NCBI GenBank assembly: GCA_903929925.1
Contig: CAIYWO010000038.1
Coordinates: forward strand, 1 to 20,580
Origin: an uncultured beta proteobacterium
GTDB taxonomy: Bacteria > Pseudomonadota > Gammaproteobacteria > Burkholderiales > Burkholderiaceae_B
Direction of reading: 5' to 3'
DNA: 20,580 nt
The notes beneath the pieces were generated by a model. The model had not been told where the DNA came from. It was given only the letters and a program-made list of their open reading frames with translations, and searched no databases. Within the stretch, counting starts at the first letter, position 1; every line of letters starts with the position of its first letter. Shown in pieces: positions 7,878-16,184 of the stretch. The translations under genes were made by a program, and so were the position numbers.

Positions 7878-9169
7878 GTCCAGCAGAACACGGATTTTGG
7901 TTAGTGGGTGGACTATTCGCCTTGTTGGCACTGGGCTTGCCGATTGCGATGTCTTTACTTGCTTGTGGACTCATAGGCATTTTGGCTGTGCAAGGATGGG
8001 GCGCAGCCGACTATTTACTGGGGACGCTACCGTACTCGATATCGGCAGAGTTTGCGTTTATTGTGATCCCGCTGTTTCTGTTTATGGGACACATGGCATT
8101 TTCAGCTGGAATCTCTGAGAAGGGATTTCGTGCTGCGACGGTTTGGCTTGGGCATATCCCAGGCGGTCTAGCCATCTCTGCGATTGTGGCCTGTGCGGCC
8201 TTTGCGACCGTTTCCGGCTCTTCCATCGCAACGGCCGCGACGATTTCAAGAGTTGCGATTCCAGAACTACTAAAAGCCGGCTATTCCAAGTCGCTTGCAG
8301 GCGCCTGCGTGGCAACGGGTGGCACCTTGGGGGTATTGATACCCCCGTCCACCATTATGGTGCTTTACTCCATCGCGACCGAAACGCCCATCCCTGAACT
8401 GTTTATGGCGGGAATCATTCCCGGCATTTTGACAGTATTGATTTACGGTCTGGGTATTTACCTAATGGTTAAGCGTGATCCCAAAATGAGCAGTATCACT
8501 GTACATGCGCGCACCGGACTCAAAGAGCGTCTCCGCGCCACGTTCATGTCGTGGGAGATTCTTCTACTGTTCGGCATCGTGATGGGTACGCTCTATACGG
8601 GGATGGCAACCGCCACTGAGGCTGCCGGGTTTGGCGCACTCGCTGCGTTATTAATTGCGATTTCACGCGGAACAAGTTGGAACGAGATTAAAGAAGGACT
8701 GCGGACCTCAGGCTCAAGCACCGCCGCAATATTCTTTCTGATCATAGGCGCCGGGGTATTTAGTGCGGCCCTTGCCACCACACAAATACCTCAGAGCCTT
8801 TCTGTTTGGGTGGCGAGCTTAAATCTACATCCCACGGTCTTACTAATCTGCCTTTTAGTTCCCTTTTTGATTTTGGGTTGTTTTGTTGACGCCGCCTCAA
8901 TGGTGCTACTGACAATGCCGGTTATTTTTCCAATCGTAAAGCAAGCTGGGATTGATCCCATTTTGTTTGGGATTCTCGTTGTAAAAATGACCGAGATCGG
9001 CAACATTACCCCACCGGTAGGACTCAACGTATTTGTAGTGGCTACTACCAATCCGGTTCTGACGATTAGAGAAATTTTTAAAGGCATCACGCCATTTTTC
9101 TTTATGGAACTGTTGGTTGTGGCACTTCTAATCGCCTTCCCAAGTATTACTCTCATCGCTGTTCGATAG
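7874..9169 (+). CDS. TRAP transporter large permease (DctM family)
   Basis: A 431-residue, very hydrophobic inner-membrane protein of the DctM type, the ion-coupled translocation subunit of the TRAP importer. The conserved family segments are present: the SGSSIATAAT loop in the first half, GGTLGVLIPPST around residues 150-165, and the second-half repeat ending in TEIGNITPPVGLN. About 12 transmembrane segments fit the length. The start lies in an ATGA overlap with the small permease stop (7874-7877). With the two preceding genes it forms a complete tripartite importer, which presumably brings in the substrate handled by the upstream enzymes. Confidence 0.95.
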   Translation: MSPAEHGFWLVGGLFALLALGLPIAMSLLACGLIGILAVQGWGAADYLLGTLPYSISAEFAFIVIPLFLFMGHMAFSAGISEKGFRAATVWLGHIPGGLAISAIVACAAFATVSGSSIATAATISRVAIPELLKAGYSKSLAGACVATGGTLGVLIPPSTIMVLYSIATETPIPELFMAGIIPGILTVLIYGLGIYLMVKRDPKMSSITVHARTGLKERLRATFMSWEILLLFGIVMGTLYTGMATATEAAGFGALAALLIAISRGTSWNEIKEGLRTSGSSTAAIFFLIIGAGVFSAALATTQIPQSLSVWVASLNLHPTVLLICLLVPFLILGCFVDAASMVLLTMPVIFPIVKQAGIDPILFGILVVKMTEIGNITPPVGLNVFVVATTNPVLTIREIFKGITPFFFMELLVVALLIAFPSITLIAVR

Positions 9170-9196
9170 AGCGTGCGGCTTCTTCAAGGACTCTAA

Positions 9197-9487
9197 ATGA
9201 CTAAAGCATATTTGATGGGCCACATTACCGTGACGAACCCTGAGGAATACAAAAAATACTCTGCGGCCGTTCCCGCAACGATTGAAAAGCATGGTGGAAA
9301 GTATCTTGTCCGCGGTGGCTCAAGCACCCAGCGAGAAGGAGAGACGTTGCGTGACAGACATGTCATCGTTGAGTTTCCGAGTAGACAAGCGCTCGATACT
9401 TGGTACGACAGCCCTGAATATCAGGCCATATTGCATCTCCGCACCGATAACTCTATCGGTCAGATCGTGCTGGTGGATGGGCTTTGA
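9197..9487 (+). CDS. DUF1330 family protein
   Basis: A 96-residue protein of the DUF1330 family, which has a dimeric alpha+beta barrel (ferredoxin-like) fold. Recognisable features are the opening AYLMGHITVTNPEEYKKY, the middle GGKYLVRGG, and the helix DTWYDSPEYQAI near the C-terminus. It has no signal peptide or membrane segment. AAGGA at 9186-9190 lies six bases before the ATG. It starts 27 nt after the large permease and is the last gene of the catabolic cluster. Members of this family often appear next to catabolic genes, but no reaction is established; here it may assist or finish the pathway. The stop is 14 nt from the stop of the converging efflux gene. Confidence 0.88.
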   Translation: MTKAYLMGHITVTNPEEYKKYSAAVPATIEKHGGKYLVRGGSSTQREGETLRDRHVIVEFPSRQALDTWYDSPEYQAILHLRTDNSIGQIVLVDGL

Positions 9488-9501
9488 CGAAACCGATTTT
9501 T

Positions 9502-11055
9502 TTATTTGGGATTTAGCTTTTCGTGCGACCCAGTGCGCTCAGGCTCAGGTGACCAAGCCCGCGGTCTGGGTGCTAGCCAAATAACGACCGCACCTACAAA
9601 AAAGGCAAAAGCAACGATCGCCATGATTGTATTTGTAGCGATCATTAAACTTTGAGCATTCAATAGTCGATCCATCATGGAATGAACTTTGTCGCTTTCT
9701 ACACCACTTTGAACCAACGCTTTGAATAAGCTACCGTCCGCGTCAATAGATCCAACCAGCTCAGCATAAGCCGTCGTTGTATAGTCCTCCCACCCTGTTG
9801 TCATGACTGAAATAGCAAATGCTGCCAATAAGGTCCTTGAGAAATTCAGTAGACCCGCTGCCGACGCCGTCTCATTAGAATTCACGCTCGCTAAAGCCAT
9901 GCCAGACACAGAAATAAAAAAGAATGGCATACCAAGCCCCATAATCATCAGCGGGAATGCGATATCCCAGTAGCTAAAGTCTGTGCTACCCATACACCGC
10001 AACGCCGTCACACCGGATAGCCAAACTAAGCCGCCGCTAATTAACTTTCTACGATCCACCTTAATCGCAAGTCTTGCAACGAAAGGGGCCATACAAAGCG
10101 AGAATAGTCCCGTCCACCCTATCGTTCTGCCCGCCTGGCTTGCGGTGTAATCCATATTCACTTGGAGCCAAAGTGGCGTCAGCACGTTGAGCGTCATAAA
10201 CGAAGAGTATCCAATGCTCATCGCTAACACTGCAACCCAAAATGCCCTGTGGCGAAACACTTTCAAATCGACAATTGGATGGGCGACATTTAGCTCCCAA
10301 ATTAAAAAGGCAGCAAATCCAATCAACGAAAGGACCGCAAGCGCGGTGATGGTTGTCGAGGCGAACCAGTCACTTTCCTTTCCGGTGTCTAGCATGATCT
10401 GCAAAGCAGTGACCCAGATGATCAACAGGACAAGGCCAACGACATCAATCGGTAGTTGCCTACGCGGGAGCTCATACCGTGTCAACAAATTGATAGAGAA
10501 ATACACCACCACAATGCCTAGAGGAATATTAATAAAGAATATCCAGGACCAAGACCAGTGTTCACAGATCCAGCCGCCTAGGACTGGCCCCGTGATTGGC
10601 GCAAGCAGTGTCGTCATCGACCATAGCGTGATCGCCGCTCCAGCCTGCTCTTTAGGGAATATGCGTAACAGTAAGGTTTGAGAGAGCGGCATTAATGGAC
10701 CACCAGCAAAGCCCTGCAGCACTCTAGCTGCGACCAGCATCGATAACGATGTGGCGAGACCGCAAAAAATTGAAAAGAGTACAAAAAGACTCGTAGCCGA
10801 AATAAACGTACGAACCAACCCGAACCGCGCGGTCAACCATCCCGTCAAAGGTAATACGATTGCCTCGGCGACCGCATAGGAAGTGATCACCCAAGTGCCC
10901 TGAGTCGTTGTTGCGCCTAGGCTGCCAGCGATGTTGGGGATCGATACGTTGGCGATAGTCATGTCCAAGACCACCATGAAGTTCGCGCCAGCAATCACCA
11001 CCGCCGCAGCCCAGAGACGGAATCCGCTTAAAGGTGCCACGCTGCTCTGATCCAT
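9502..11055 (-). CDS. MFS drug:H+ antiporter, DHA2 (EmrB/QacA) family, 14 TMS
   Basis: A 517-residue inner-membrane antiporter of the 14-helix DHA2 family. Helix 1 contains the family signature LDMTIANVSIP. Motif A appears as GWLTARFGLVRTF after helix 2, and motif C as GPVLGGWI in helix 5. The C-terminus is a short charged tail. It is the last gene of a six-gene minus-strand run and starts 15 nt after the adaptor gene ends, with TAGG just before the ATG. With the EmrA-like adaptor and the NodT-like outer-membrane protein it should form a pump spanning both membranes and exporting hydrophobic or aromatic compounds (inference from EmrAB-TolC). The true cargo is unknown. Confidence 0.93.
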   Translation of the reverse strand: MDQSSVAPLSGFRLWAAAVVIAGANFMVVLDMTIANVSIPNIAGSLGATTTQGTWVITSYAVAEAIVLPLTGWLTARFGLVRTFISATSLFVLFSIFCGLATSLSMLVAARVLQGFAGGPLMPLSQTLLLRIFPKEQAGAAITLWSMTTLLAPITGPVLGGWICEHWSWSWIFFINIPLGIVVVYFSINLLTRYELPRRQLPIDVVGLVLLIIWVTALQIMLDTGKESDWFASTTITALAVLSLIGFAAFLIWELNVAHPIVDLKVFRHRAFWVAVLAMSIGYSSFMTLNVLTPLWLQVNMDYTASQAGRTIGWTGLFSLCMAPFVARLAIKVDRRKLISGGLVWLSGVTALRCMGSTDFSYWDIAFPLMIMGLGMPFFFISVSGMALASVNSNETASAAGLLNFSRTLLAAFAISVMTTGWEDYTTTAYAELVGSIDADGSLFKALVQSGVESDKVHSMMDRLLNAQSLMIATNTIMAIVAFAFFVGAVVIWLAPRPRAWSPEPERTGSHEKLNPK

Positions 11056-11070
11056 TAGCCTACCAATCGA

Positions 11071-12216
11071 CTATTTGTCGCTAGCATCAACATTGATACG
11101 AACTGTCATTGATAAGCCGACCGTTAATGGGTGAGCCTTCAATTCGGTCGAATCCAGTTTTATCCGGACGGGCACTCGCTGTACGACCTTGATCCAGTTT
11201 CCCGTCGCATTCTGTGCAGGGATGATGGCGAAGGCAGCACCTGTGCCTGCTGCAAAACCCTCCACACGCCCCTTAAACACGACCTGCGACCCGTACAAAT
11301 CAGAGGTAACTTTGACCGCTTGTCCAACTTTAATCTTAGATAGTTGCACTTCTTTAAAATTGGCATTGACATGCATTTCATCGACCGGAACGATCACTAA
11401 AACCGACTGACCAATATGCACACGTTGGCCACCCTGAATCTGTAATTTGGATACAACACCCGGCACTGATGCGCGTATCTCCGTACGGCGGTGATTAATC
11501 TGTGCTTGTTCAAGCTTCGCTCGGGCAAGCATCACCTCTGGGTGCGAAGAAACAGTCGTTCCCGTAATCAACGTGACGTTCATGTTTCTTTCGGCTTTTG
11601 CAGAGGCGAGATTTGCCTCAGACAATGTCAGATTAGCTTGAGCTAACGCTAGCTCCGCTTGGGCCGTGACCGCGGAGCTCTCGGCACGCGTCAATTCCTC
11701 TCCGGATACAGAGCCCGTTTTCTCAAGTGCCTTACGTCGAGCAAAGTCCACGGACATACGTCGCTCTACGGCCATGGCTGATTCGACTTGCGCCCTTGCA
11801 CCCCGGGCCTCAGCCTCACGAGCAAGTACCTTAGCCGCGAGCAACTCGTCACGTACAAAATATCCTTCCACACGACGGAGGGCGAGATCAAGATCCGACT
11901 GTGCCTGCTTAACTGTCAACAGCGTATCTGCATCGTCAATCAGCGCGAGAATGTCTCCCGCCTTAACTCGTTGTGTGTCATGAACCCTGACTTCTTTGAC
12001 CGTACCCTCAACCGCTGTCGTAACCTGAGACAACTCGACCGCTGTATAAGCATTATCAGTGACGACAAACTGCGAGGAGTAGAACAGCCAATACGCGAGC
12101 CAACTTACGCCAGAAATAATCACCAAGGCTGCTAATCGCAGGAACCACAAATTACGCCTTGATCTATTGCCATCGGCCTTAGGGTCTATAGCTGCATCGG
12201 GACTAGTTGTTGTCAT
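11071..12216 (-). CDS. HlyD/EmrA-family membrane fusion (adaptor) protein
   Basis: A 381-residue periplasmic adaptor. The ATG at 12216 is chosen because it begins 4 nt after the preceding stop; an in-frame upstream start at 12291 would overlap that gene by 71 nt and adds no domain. One membrane anchor is at residues 25-47. VTDNAYTAV opens the beta-barrel side, TTAVEGTVKEVRVHDTQRV is the first half of the lipoyl-like domain, and an Ala/Glu/Arg-rich stretch at roughly 100-250 forms the coiled-coil hairpin. The second lipoyl half follows (IRASVPGVVSKL), then the barrel with FKEVQLSKIKVGQ. This order is typical of EmrA. It links the MFS pump to the outer-membrane channel. No clear Shine-Dalgarno is visible, which fits coupling to the upstream gene. 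Confidence 0.92.
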   Translation of the reverse strand: MTTTSPDAAIDPKADGNRSRRNLWFLRLAALVIISGVSWLAYWLFYSSQFVVTDNAYTAVELSQVTTAVEGTVKEVRVHDTQRVKAGDILALIDDADTLLTVKQAQSDLDLALRRVEGYFVRDELLAAKVLAREAEARGARAQVESAMAVERRMSVDFARRKALEKTGSVSGEELTRAESSAVTAQAELALAQANLTLSEANLASAKAERNMNVTLITGTTVSSHPEVMLARAKLEQAQINHRRTEIRASVPGVVSKLQIQGGQRVHIGQSVLVIVPVDEMHVNANFKEVQLSKIKVGQAVKVTSDLYGSQVVFKGRVEGFAAGTGAAFAIIPAQNATGNWIKVVQRVPVRIKLDSTELKAHPLTVGLSMTVRINVDASDK

Positions 12217-12220
12217 TATT

Positions 12221-13693
12221 CTATTTATTCGCAATTGAAGACGGCGGGTATTGTTGATATCCGCCACCAAGCACCCTAATGAGTAAGACATCCAACAATA
12301 GCCTACGCGCGGTTAACTCAGTCACTGACCTCAAGCTTGTCAGCATGATGTCTTCAGCGATCAGCACCTCGATGTAGTTAGATAGTCCGCCACGATATCT
12401 GCCTGCGATCATGGTGAATGCCTCCCGCGCAGCGACCAAACCAAGCTCGGCTTGCTCTAGCTGCCCAGTCAACGCTCTGATGCTAGTGATCGCATCTCCT
12501 ACTTCTTGTAATGCATTCGTCAACGTACGATTGTAACTAGCCACTGACTCATCATAGCTAGCCTGCGCTACCCTGAGTTCGCCCTGCAGGCGCCCACCGG
12601 TAAAAATCGGTAGTGATATTGCGGGGCCCGCAGCACCGAACTGAGATCCGCCTTGGCTCAGCCGATCTAACCCAAGAGACTGAACACCAACAAAAGCTGC
12701 GAGATTGATGTTCGGGTAGAAATCTGCCTGCCTTTGATCTATACGCAAAGAAAGTGCTTGTATCTGCATACGCGCGGCAACAATATCTGGTCGCCGACCC
12801 AATAGATCCATTGCAAGATTTTCTGGCAGCCCGCTTTTCATGGGAGGTACGGCTTTGGGCGCACCAATCAATCGTCCACGGTCGGGGCCTGCACCTACAA
12901 GAGCGGCGATACGATTACGCTGTAAATCAATCTGTTCCGCCACAAGTAATAGCTCAGTTTTAGCCTGAGCCCGTTTTGAATCAGCCTCCCGCACGCTAGC
13001 CAGTGTTTCGAGCCCGTGATCAAAACGCCCTTTAAACAAAGTCGATGTTTTGGTCCGAATCTCTACGGCTCGTTGACTAGTTACCTGTTGAGCAAATAAG
13101 CGAGCGAGCTCAGCGTAGGAGGCTGCCAGAGCAGTCGTCAACACCAATACGGCTTGCGCGTGCTCGGCCTCGCTCGCCTGAAGTTCGGAGGTTGCTGCCG
13201 CGAGTGCGGCGCGATATTTCCCCCAAAAATCTATCTCCCAATTCATACTCAAGGCAGCCTGTGCAACTTGATTCCAACCGCGCAAGACTGTTGCGTCGGG
13301 AGTTAGATAGTTGTAACTAAGACGTTGCGTACCGGCGGCCGCTGCAGCATTTATTTGTGGTTGAAGTGGTGCACCAGCCACCTGTGTGTATGCCTGAGCT
13401 CGATTCAAGCGAGCCTGCGCGATAGCCAGGGTCGGTGAGTTTCTTAAAGCCTCTTCCATCAATTGATTGAGTTGTATATCACCGTAATTCCGCCACCAGT
13501 TCATCATTGGCCATTTCATGACCGGGGCGGTAAAGGTGGTGTCCGTTGCAAAATCAGGAGGCAACTTTTGAACCATGCGATTGGTTTCTGGAGGGAAGGG
13601 AGCGCAAGCAGTTAAAAACAAGAGGGCTAACGAGCCTAAGACACGATAGTTTCTTTTTGCGTTGGCACAGTTACCCATCCGCCGTCCTAGCAT
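12221..13693 (-). CDS. Outer-membrane efflux lipoprotein (NodT/OprM family)
   Basis: A 490-residue outer-membrane factor. It has a lipoprotein signal peptide with lipobox LTAC and acylated Cys30, then the FPPETNR segment and two OEP repeats rich in Ala, Gln and Arg helices. The first repeat opens with WWRNYGDIQLNQLMEEAL and the second with RRPDIVAARMQIQA. The ATG at 13693 has AGTAGG eight bases upstream. An in-frame ATG at 13678 with AGGA six bases upstream is an equally good start and would shorten the signal peptide by five residues. It is the channel of the tripartite pump formed with the two downstream genes. The next start is only 4 nt beyond its stop. Confidence 0.93.
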   Translation of the reverse strand: MLGRRMGNCANAKRNYRVLGSLALLFLTACAPFPPETNRMVQKLPPDFATDTTFTAPVMKWPMMNWWRNYGDIQLNQLMEEALRNSPTLAIAQARLNRAQAYTQVAGAPLQPQINAAAAAGTQRLSYNYLTPDATVLRGWNQVAQAALSMNWEIDFWGKYRAALAAATSELQASEAEHAQAVLVLTTALAASYAELARLFAQQVTSQRAVEIRTKTSTLFKGRFDHGLETLASVREADSKRAQAKTELLLVAEQIDLQRNRIAALVGAGPDRGRLIGAPKAVPPMKSGLPENLAMDLLGRRPDIVAARMQIQALSLRIDQRQADFYPNINLAAFVGVQSLGLDRLSQGGSQFGAAGPAISLPIFTGGRLQGELRVAQASYDESVASYNRTLTNALQEVGDAITSIRALTGQLEQAELGLVAAREAFTMIAGRYRGGLSNYIEVLIAEDIMLTSLRSVTELTARRLLLDVLLIRVLGGGYQQYPPSSIANK

Positions 13694-13712
13694 TTCTTTG
13701 GCCTACTGTTCA

Positions 13713-14393
13713 TCACGTATGATTCTCGCTTAGCCATCCCCGCACGCGTGACGCCAGCTGATCAGGTTCTTCCATCGGCATCATGTGGCCGCAGTGCTCA
13801 AGCACCACCAACTTAGCTTGTGCGGCTTCGGCCATTTCGTTGGACTCATCTAGCGACCTTAACCGGTCCTGGTCAGCTGTGACAACTAGCACTGGGCATT
13901 GGATACCTCGCATATCCTCAAGATCTGATTTGCGGTCCAACGCAGAAAGACGGGCAAACACTTCTGCACCGAGCCGGGTACCCATGTCTTTCATTCTTTG
14001 TATTAAAGCTTCATCCTCAGCTCGACTGGTATGGACGGCACGCACCAGCGCTGCACGACTCATGCCACGAAACATTTTGTTCGTCGTGGGGCCAGATACA
14101 GAAGGACCACTAGGTCTTGTTGACGTACCCACAAGTACTAAAGCTTGAACGCGTCCAGGCGCTTGATACAGCATGTGACGGGCAATGTAGCCACCTAACG
14201 AAAATCCCATTAACGTAAAGCGCTCCGGACAACGCTTCAAGTTGCTGGCGGCCAGCTCTTGAAGTGTTGATCCCTCTCGAAAGTCCGCATACATAATGTT
14301 GTAGTCTGAGAAATGCGGAACGACATCACGCCATAAGTCATGATCCGTCATAAATCCCGGTGCGAAGACAATCGTTGGCTTATTACTATCCAC
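13713..14393 (-). CDS. Alpha/beta hydrolase
   Basis: A 226-residue alpha/beta-hydrolase-fold enzyme, short for the fold and without a signal peptide. The catalytic triad is visible: Ser65 in the nucleophile elbow MGFSLGG, Asp176 in TADQDRL and His203 in CGHMMPMEEP. The oxyanion loop is near FAPGFMTD. The start is GTG at 14393, supported by GGAG six bases upstream. It lies between the decarboxylase (17-nt gap) and the outer-membrane efflux gene (19-nt gap), so it is co-transcribed with the pump. It could be an esterase, lactonase or C-C hydrolase acting on a pump substrate or precursor. The sequence gives no further hint. Confidence 0.9.
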   Translation of the reverse strand: MDSNKPTIVFAPGFMTDHDLWRDVVPHFSDYNIMYADFREGSTLQELAASNLKRCPERFTLMGFSLGGYIARHMLYQAPGRVQALVLVGTSTRPSGPSVSGPTTNKMFRGMSRAALVRAVHTSRAEDEALIQRMKDMGTRLGAEVFARLSALDRKSDLEDMRGIQCPVLVVTADQDRLRSLDESNEMAEAAQAKLVVLEHCGHMMPMEEPDQLASRVRGWLSENHT

Positions 14394-14410
14394 CCACTAC
14401 TCCGTGATGA

Positions 14411-15634
14411 TTAAGTGCGATCCAGTATAAGGTTGATCTCATCTATGATCTGAGCGATATCTGCATTTGGATTCGCTGCCGTGTGCCGGATCCATTTTTC
14501 ATTATTAATCGTGACTGTCGATGCAATACCAACCGGTAATTGTTTGATGATCTGCTCGACCAGATGCACCTGACGTGGTCTCCAGACTACGATCGCAGTT
14601 TGAGGTTGCCCAAGCAGCTCGGCTCGAAAATCCTTAGACAAATGTTGGGCCAAGGTATCCGCCATTTGCACACAGTGCTCGATACGTTTTGCGAGACCCG
14701 CCCTGCCCCAACTCCAAAGCATCGCTAACAAGGGGATTGCGGTTGCTCCGTGTGAGCCAAGCAACCCGATGTTAGGTTCGCTGAGGTAGGAGCCTCCGAA
14801 GCTGATCGCCTCATGTGCTTTCGCGACGTTCCGAAACATGATTAGCGCAGACTCCTTGGGCTGAAACAGCCACTTGTGGGACGAGACTGCAACGGAGTCT
14901 GCATGCTCGATACCTGACAAGCGATTCGCATAACAGGTTAAGCGCAAGGGTCCACCCCAGGCCGCATCCACATGCGTCCACGCAGCACGGCCAGCAAGAC
15001 CGAGCGAATCCAATGCGCCGACGCTCGTTGTACCTGATGTAAGCACTAAGGCAGACCGGCTTAAATCTTTGGGCAAATCTTGAGGACACAAGGCTCCAGT
15101 CGAATCAACTCTAACCGCTCTAAATGCCAAGCCAAGTATGTGCGCCGCCTTTTTTATAGAAAGGTGTGCGGCCTCCGAAGCAACAATCTCCTTAACATCA
15201 GCACATTCACGCGCTGCCCAACAAGCAGTCAAATTTGCTGCGGACGAACCAGGCGTCATATGCCCGCCCTGCATGCCGAAATACGGACAAAGCCAGTCAA
15301 GAACCGTTTCTTCCATTTGTCTTGCAACGGGCGCTGTCTCGGGATGCAGTAGGTTCTGATTAAGCGAAGCGTTCCATAAGGTCGTCGCCCAGGTTACCCA
15401 TGGGGTAGGCGGATCCTTATGCGCAAACGCTTTGGCGTCGCCCAGGTGCATCGCACCACCCAGCACGGAAGGCGCCAGGCGCTCCAGTGTCTTTAACGAA
15501 CCGACGCCGTCTTCAGGAAGCTTAGGCGGGACCACTACACGAGAGTCCGGCGCAAATTGCTGGCCCATCAGTTCGACCGCATAACGCAGAGCCTGCGCGT
15601 CGAATAAAAATTCCTTGTCTAACGGTTCCAACAT
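14411..15634 (-). CDS. PLP-dependent group II (aromatic amino acid / glutamate type) decarboxylase-like protein
   Basis: A 407-residue PLP enzyme of the group II decarboxylase family. The cofactor site is intact: His157 (stacks on the ring) in SEAAHLSIKKA, Asp223 (pairs with the pyridine nitrogen) in HVDAAWGG and Lys254 (Schiff base) in SSHKWLFQPKES. The GHMTPGSSAANL phosphate-binding region is also present. It is shorter than typical aromatic amino acid decarboxylases (about 470-480 residues, recalled), mostly in the C-terminal part. It follows thioredoxin by 10 nt and precedes the alpha/beta hydrolase by 17 nt. It might make an amine or act as an aldehyde synthase or lyase, as other family members do. 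The substrate is not readable. Confidence 0.88.
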   Translation of the reverse strand: MLEPLDKEFLFDAQALRYAVELMGQQFAPDSRVVVPPKLPEDGVGSLKTLERLAPSVLGGAMHLGDAKAFAHKDPPTPWVTWATTLWNASLNQNLLHPETAPVARQMEETVLDWLCPYFGMQGGHMTPGSSAANLTACWAARECADVKEIVASEAAHLSIKKAAHILGLAFRAVRVDSTGALCPQDLPKDLSRSALVLTSGTTSVGALDSLGLAGRAAWTHVDAAWGGPLRLTCYANRLSGIEHADSVAVSSHKWLFQPKESALIMFRNVAKAHEAISFGGSYLSEPNIGLLGSHGATAIPLLAMLWSWGRAGLAKRIEHCVQMADTLAQHLSKDFRAELLGQPQTAIVVWRPRQVHLVEQIIKQLPVGIASTVTINNEKWIRHTAANPNADIAQIIDEINLILDRT

Positions 15635-15644
15635 TTACGTTCAG

Positions 15645-16070
15645 CTACGCCGCTACGGCCTGTCGAATGAACTGCTCCAAGGAAGGTGCAGGTAAAGCGC
15701 CGCTCACACGATTGACCTCTTTTCCCTTTACATACGCCGCCAGCGTGGGAATCGAACGAATATTGAGTCGTTGAGACAAACCTTGGTTTTCCTCTGTATT
15801 AATTTTTATGTGTAATGCTTGATTCGCGTGCTTTGCAGCGCTTGCCTGAAAGGTTGGAGCGAACATTTTGCAAGGGCCACACCAAGAGGCCCAGAAATCA
15901 GCAATAACCGGCAAGGGGGACTGCGTCATGAGTTCGCCAAAGGTTTGCTCATCCACATCAATCGGCGCTGACAGAAGATCCCCTTTACAGGCGCCACAAA
16001 TTGGCCCACTTGCTAACCGATCGATCGGAAGTTGATTAACTTTTTGGCAATGGGGGCAGGAAATCTTCAT
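15645..16070 (-). CDS. trxC: Thioredoxin 2 (TrxC)
   Basis: A 141-residue thioredoxin of the TrxC type. An N-terminal zinc ribbon is formed by Cys5/Cys8 (CPHC) and Cys25/Cys28 (CGAC). The thioredoxin domain follows, with the active site WCGPC at Cys64/Cys67 and the cis-proline loop SIPTL. The ATG at 16070 is chosen because it starts exactly at the family N-terminus; the open frame upstream to 16181 encodes nothing family-like. TrxC reduces protein disulfides in the cytosol, and in other proteobacteria it is peroxide-inducible. Here it heads a minus-strand run leading into a decarboxylase and efflux pump. I could not find an OxyR-like site in the 114-nt divergent region. Confidence 0.94.
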   Translation of the reverse strand: MKISCPHCQKVNQLPIDRLASGPICGACKGDLLSAPIDVDEQTFGELMTQSPLPVIADFWASWCGPCKMFAPTFQASAAKHANQALHIKINTEENQGLSQRLNIRSIPTLAAYVKGKEVNRVSGALPAPSLEQFIRQAVAA

Positions 16071-16184
16071 TAGGGTCTCGATTAAAAGATAAACTAAACA
16101 TCGATATATTCCATAGTACAGCGATGCGCAGCCTACCGAAAGCTCACATATAGCCTCCTGCCTTACGCTAGGTGAAAGCACAAA

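Noticed and set aside
8329..8346. Near-perfect palindrome with 8-bp arms GGGGGTAT / ATACCCCC.
   Set aside because: It lies inside the DctM permease and encodes the conserved GVLIPPS motif; the symmetry is most likely a by-product of the Gly and Pro codons.
12217..12291. Longer N-terminus for the adaptor protein.
   Set aside because: It would overlap the preceding gene by 71 nt, while the ATG at 12216 follows that stop by 4 nt and gives a normal short cytoplasmic tail.
16071..16181. Upstream extension of the thioredoxin frame by 37 residues.
   Set aside because: It encodes no signal peptide or family-like sequence; the zinc-ribbon N-terminus starts exactly at the ATG at 16070.
16071..16184. 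Searched for an OxyR-like element controlling trxC.
   Set aside because: Only isolated ATAG words were found, with no properly spaced partner box.
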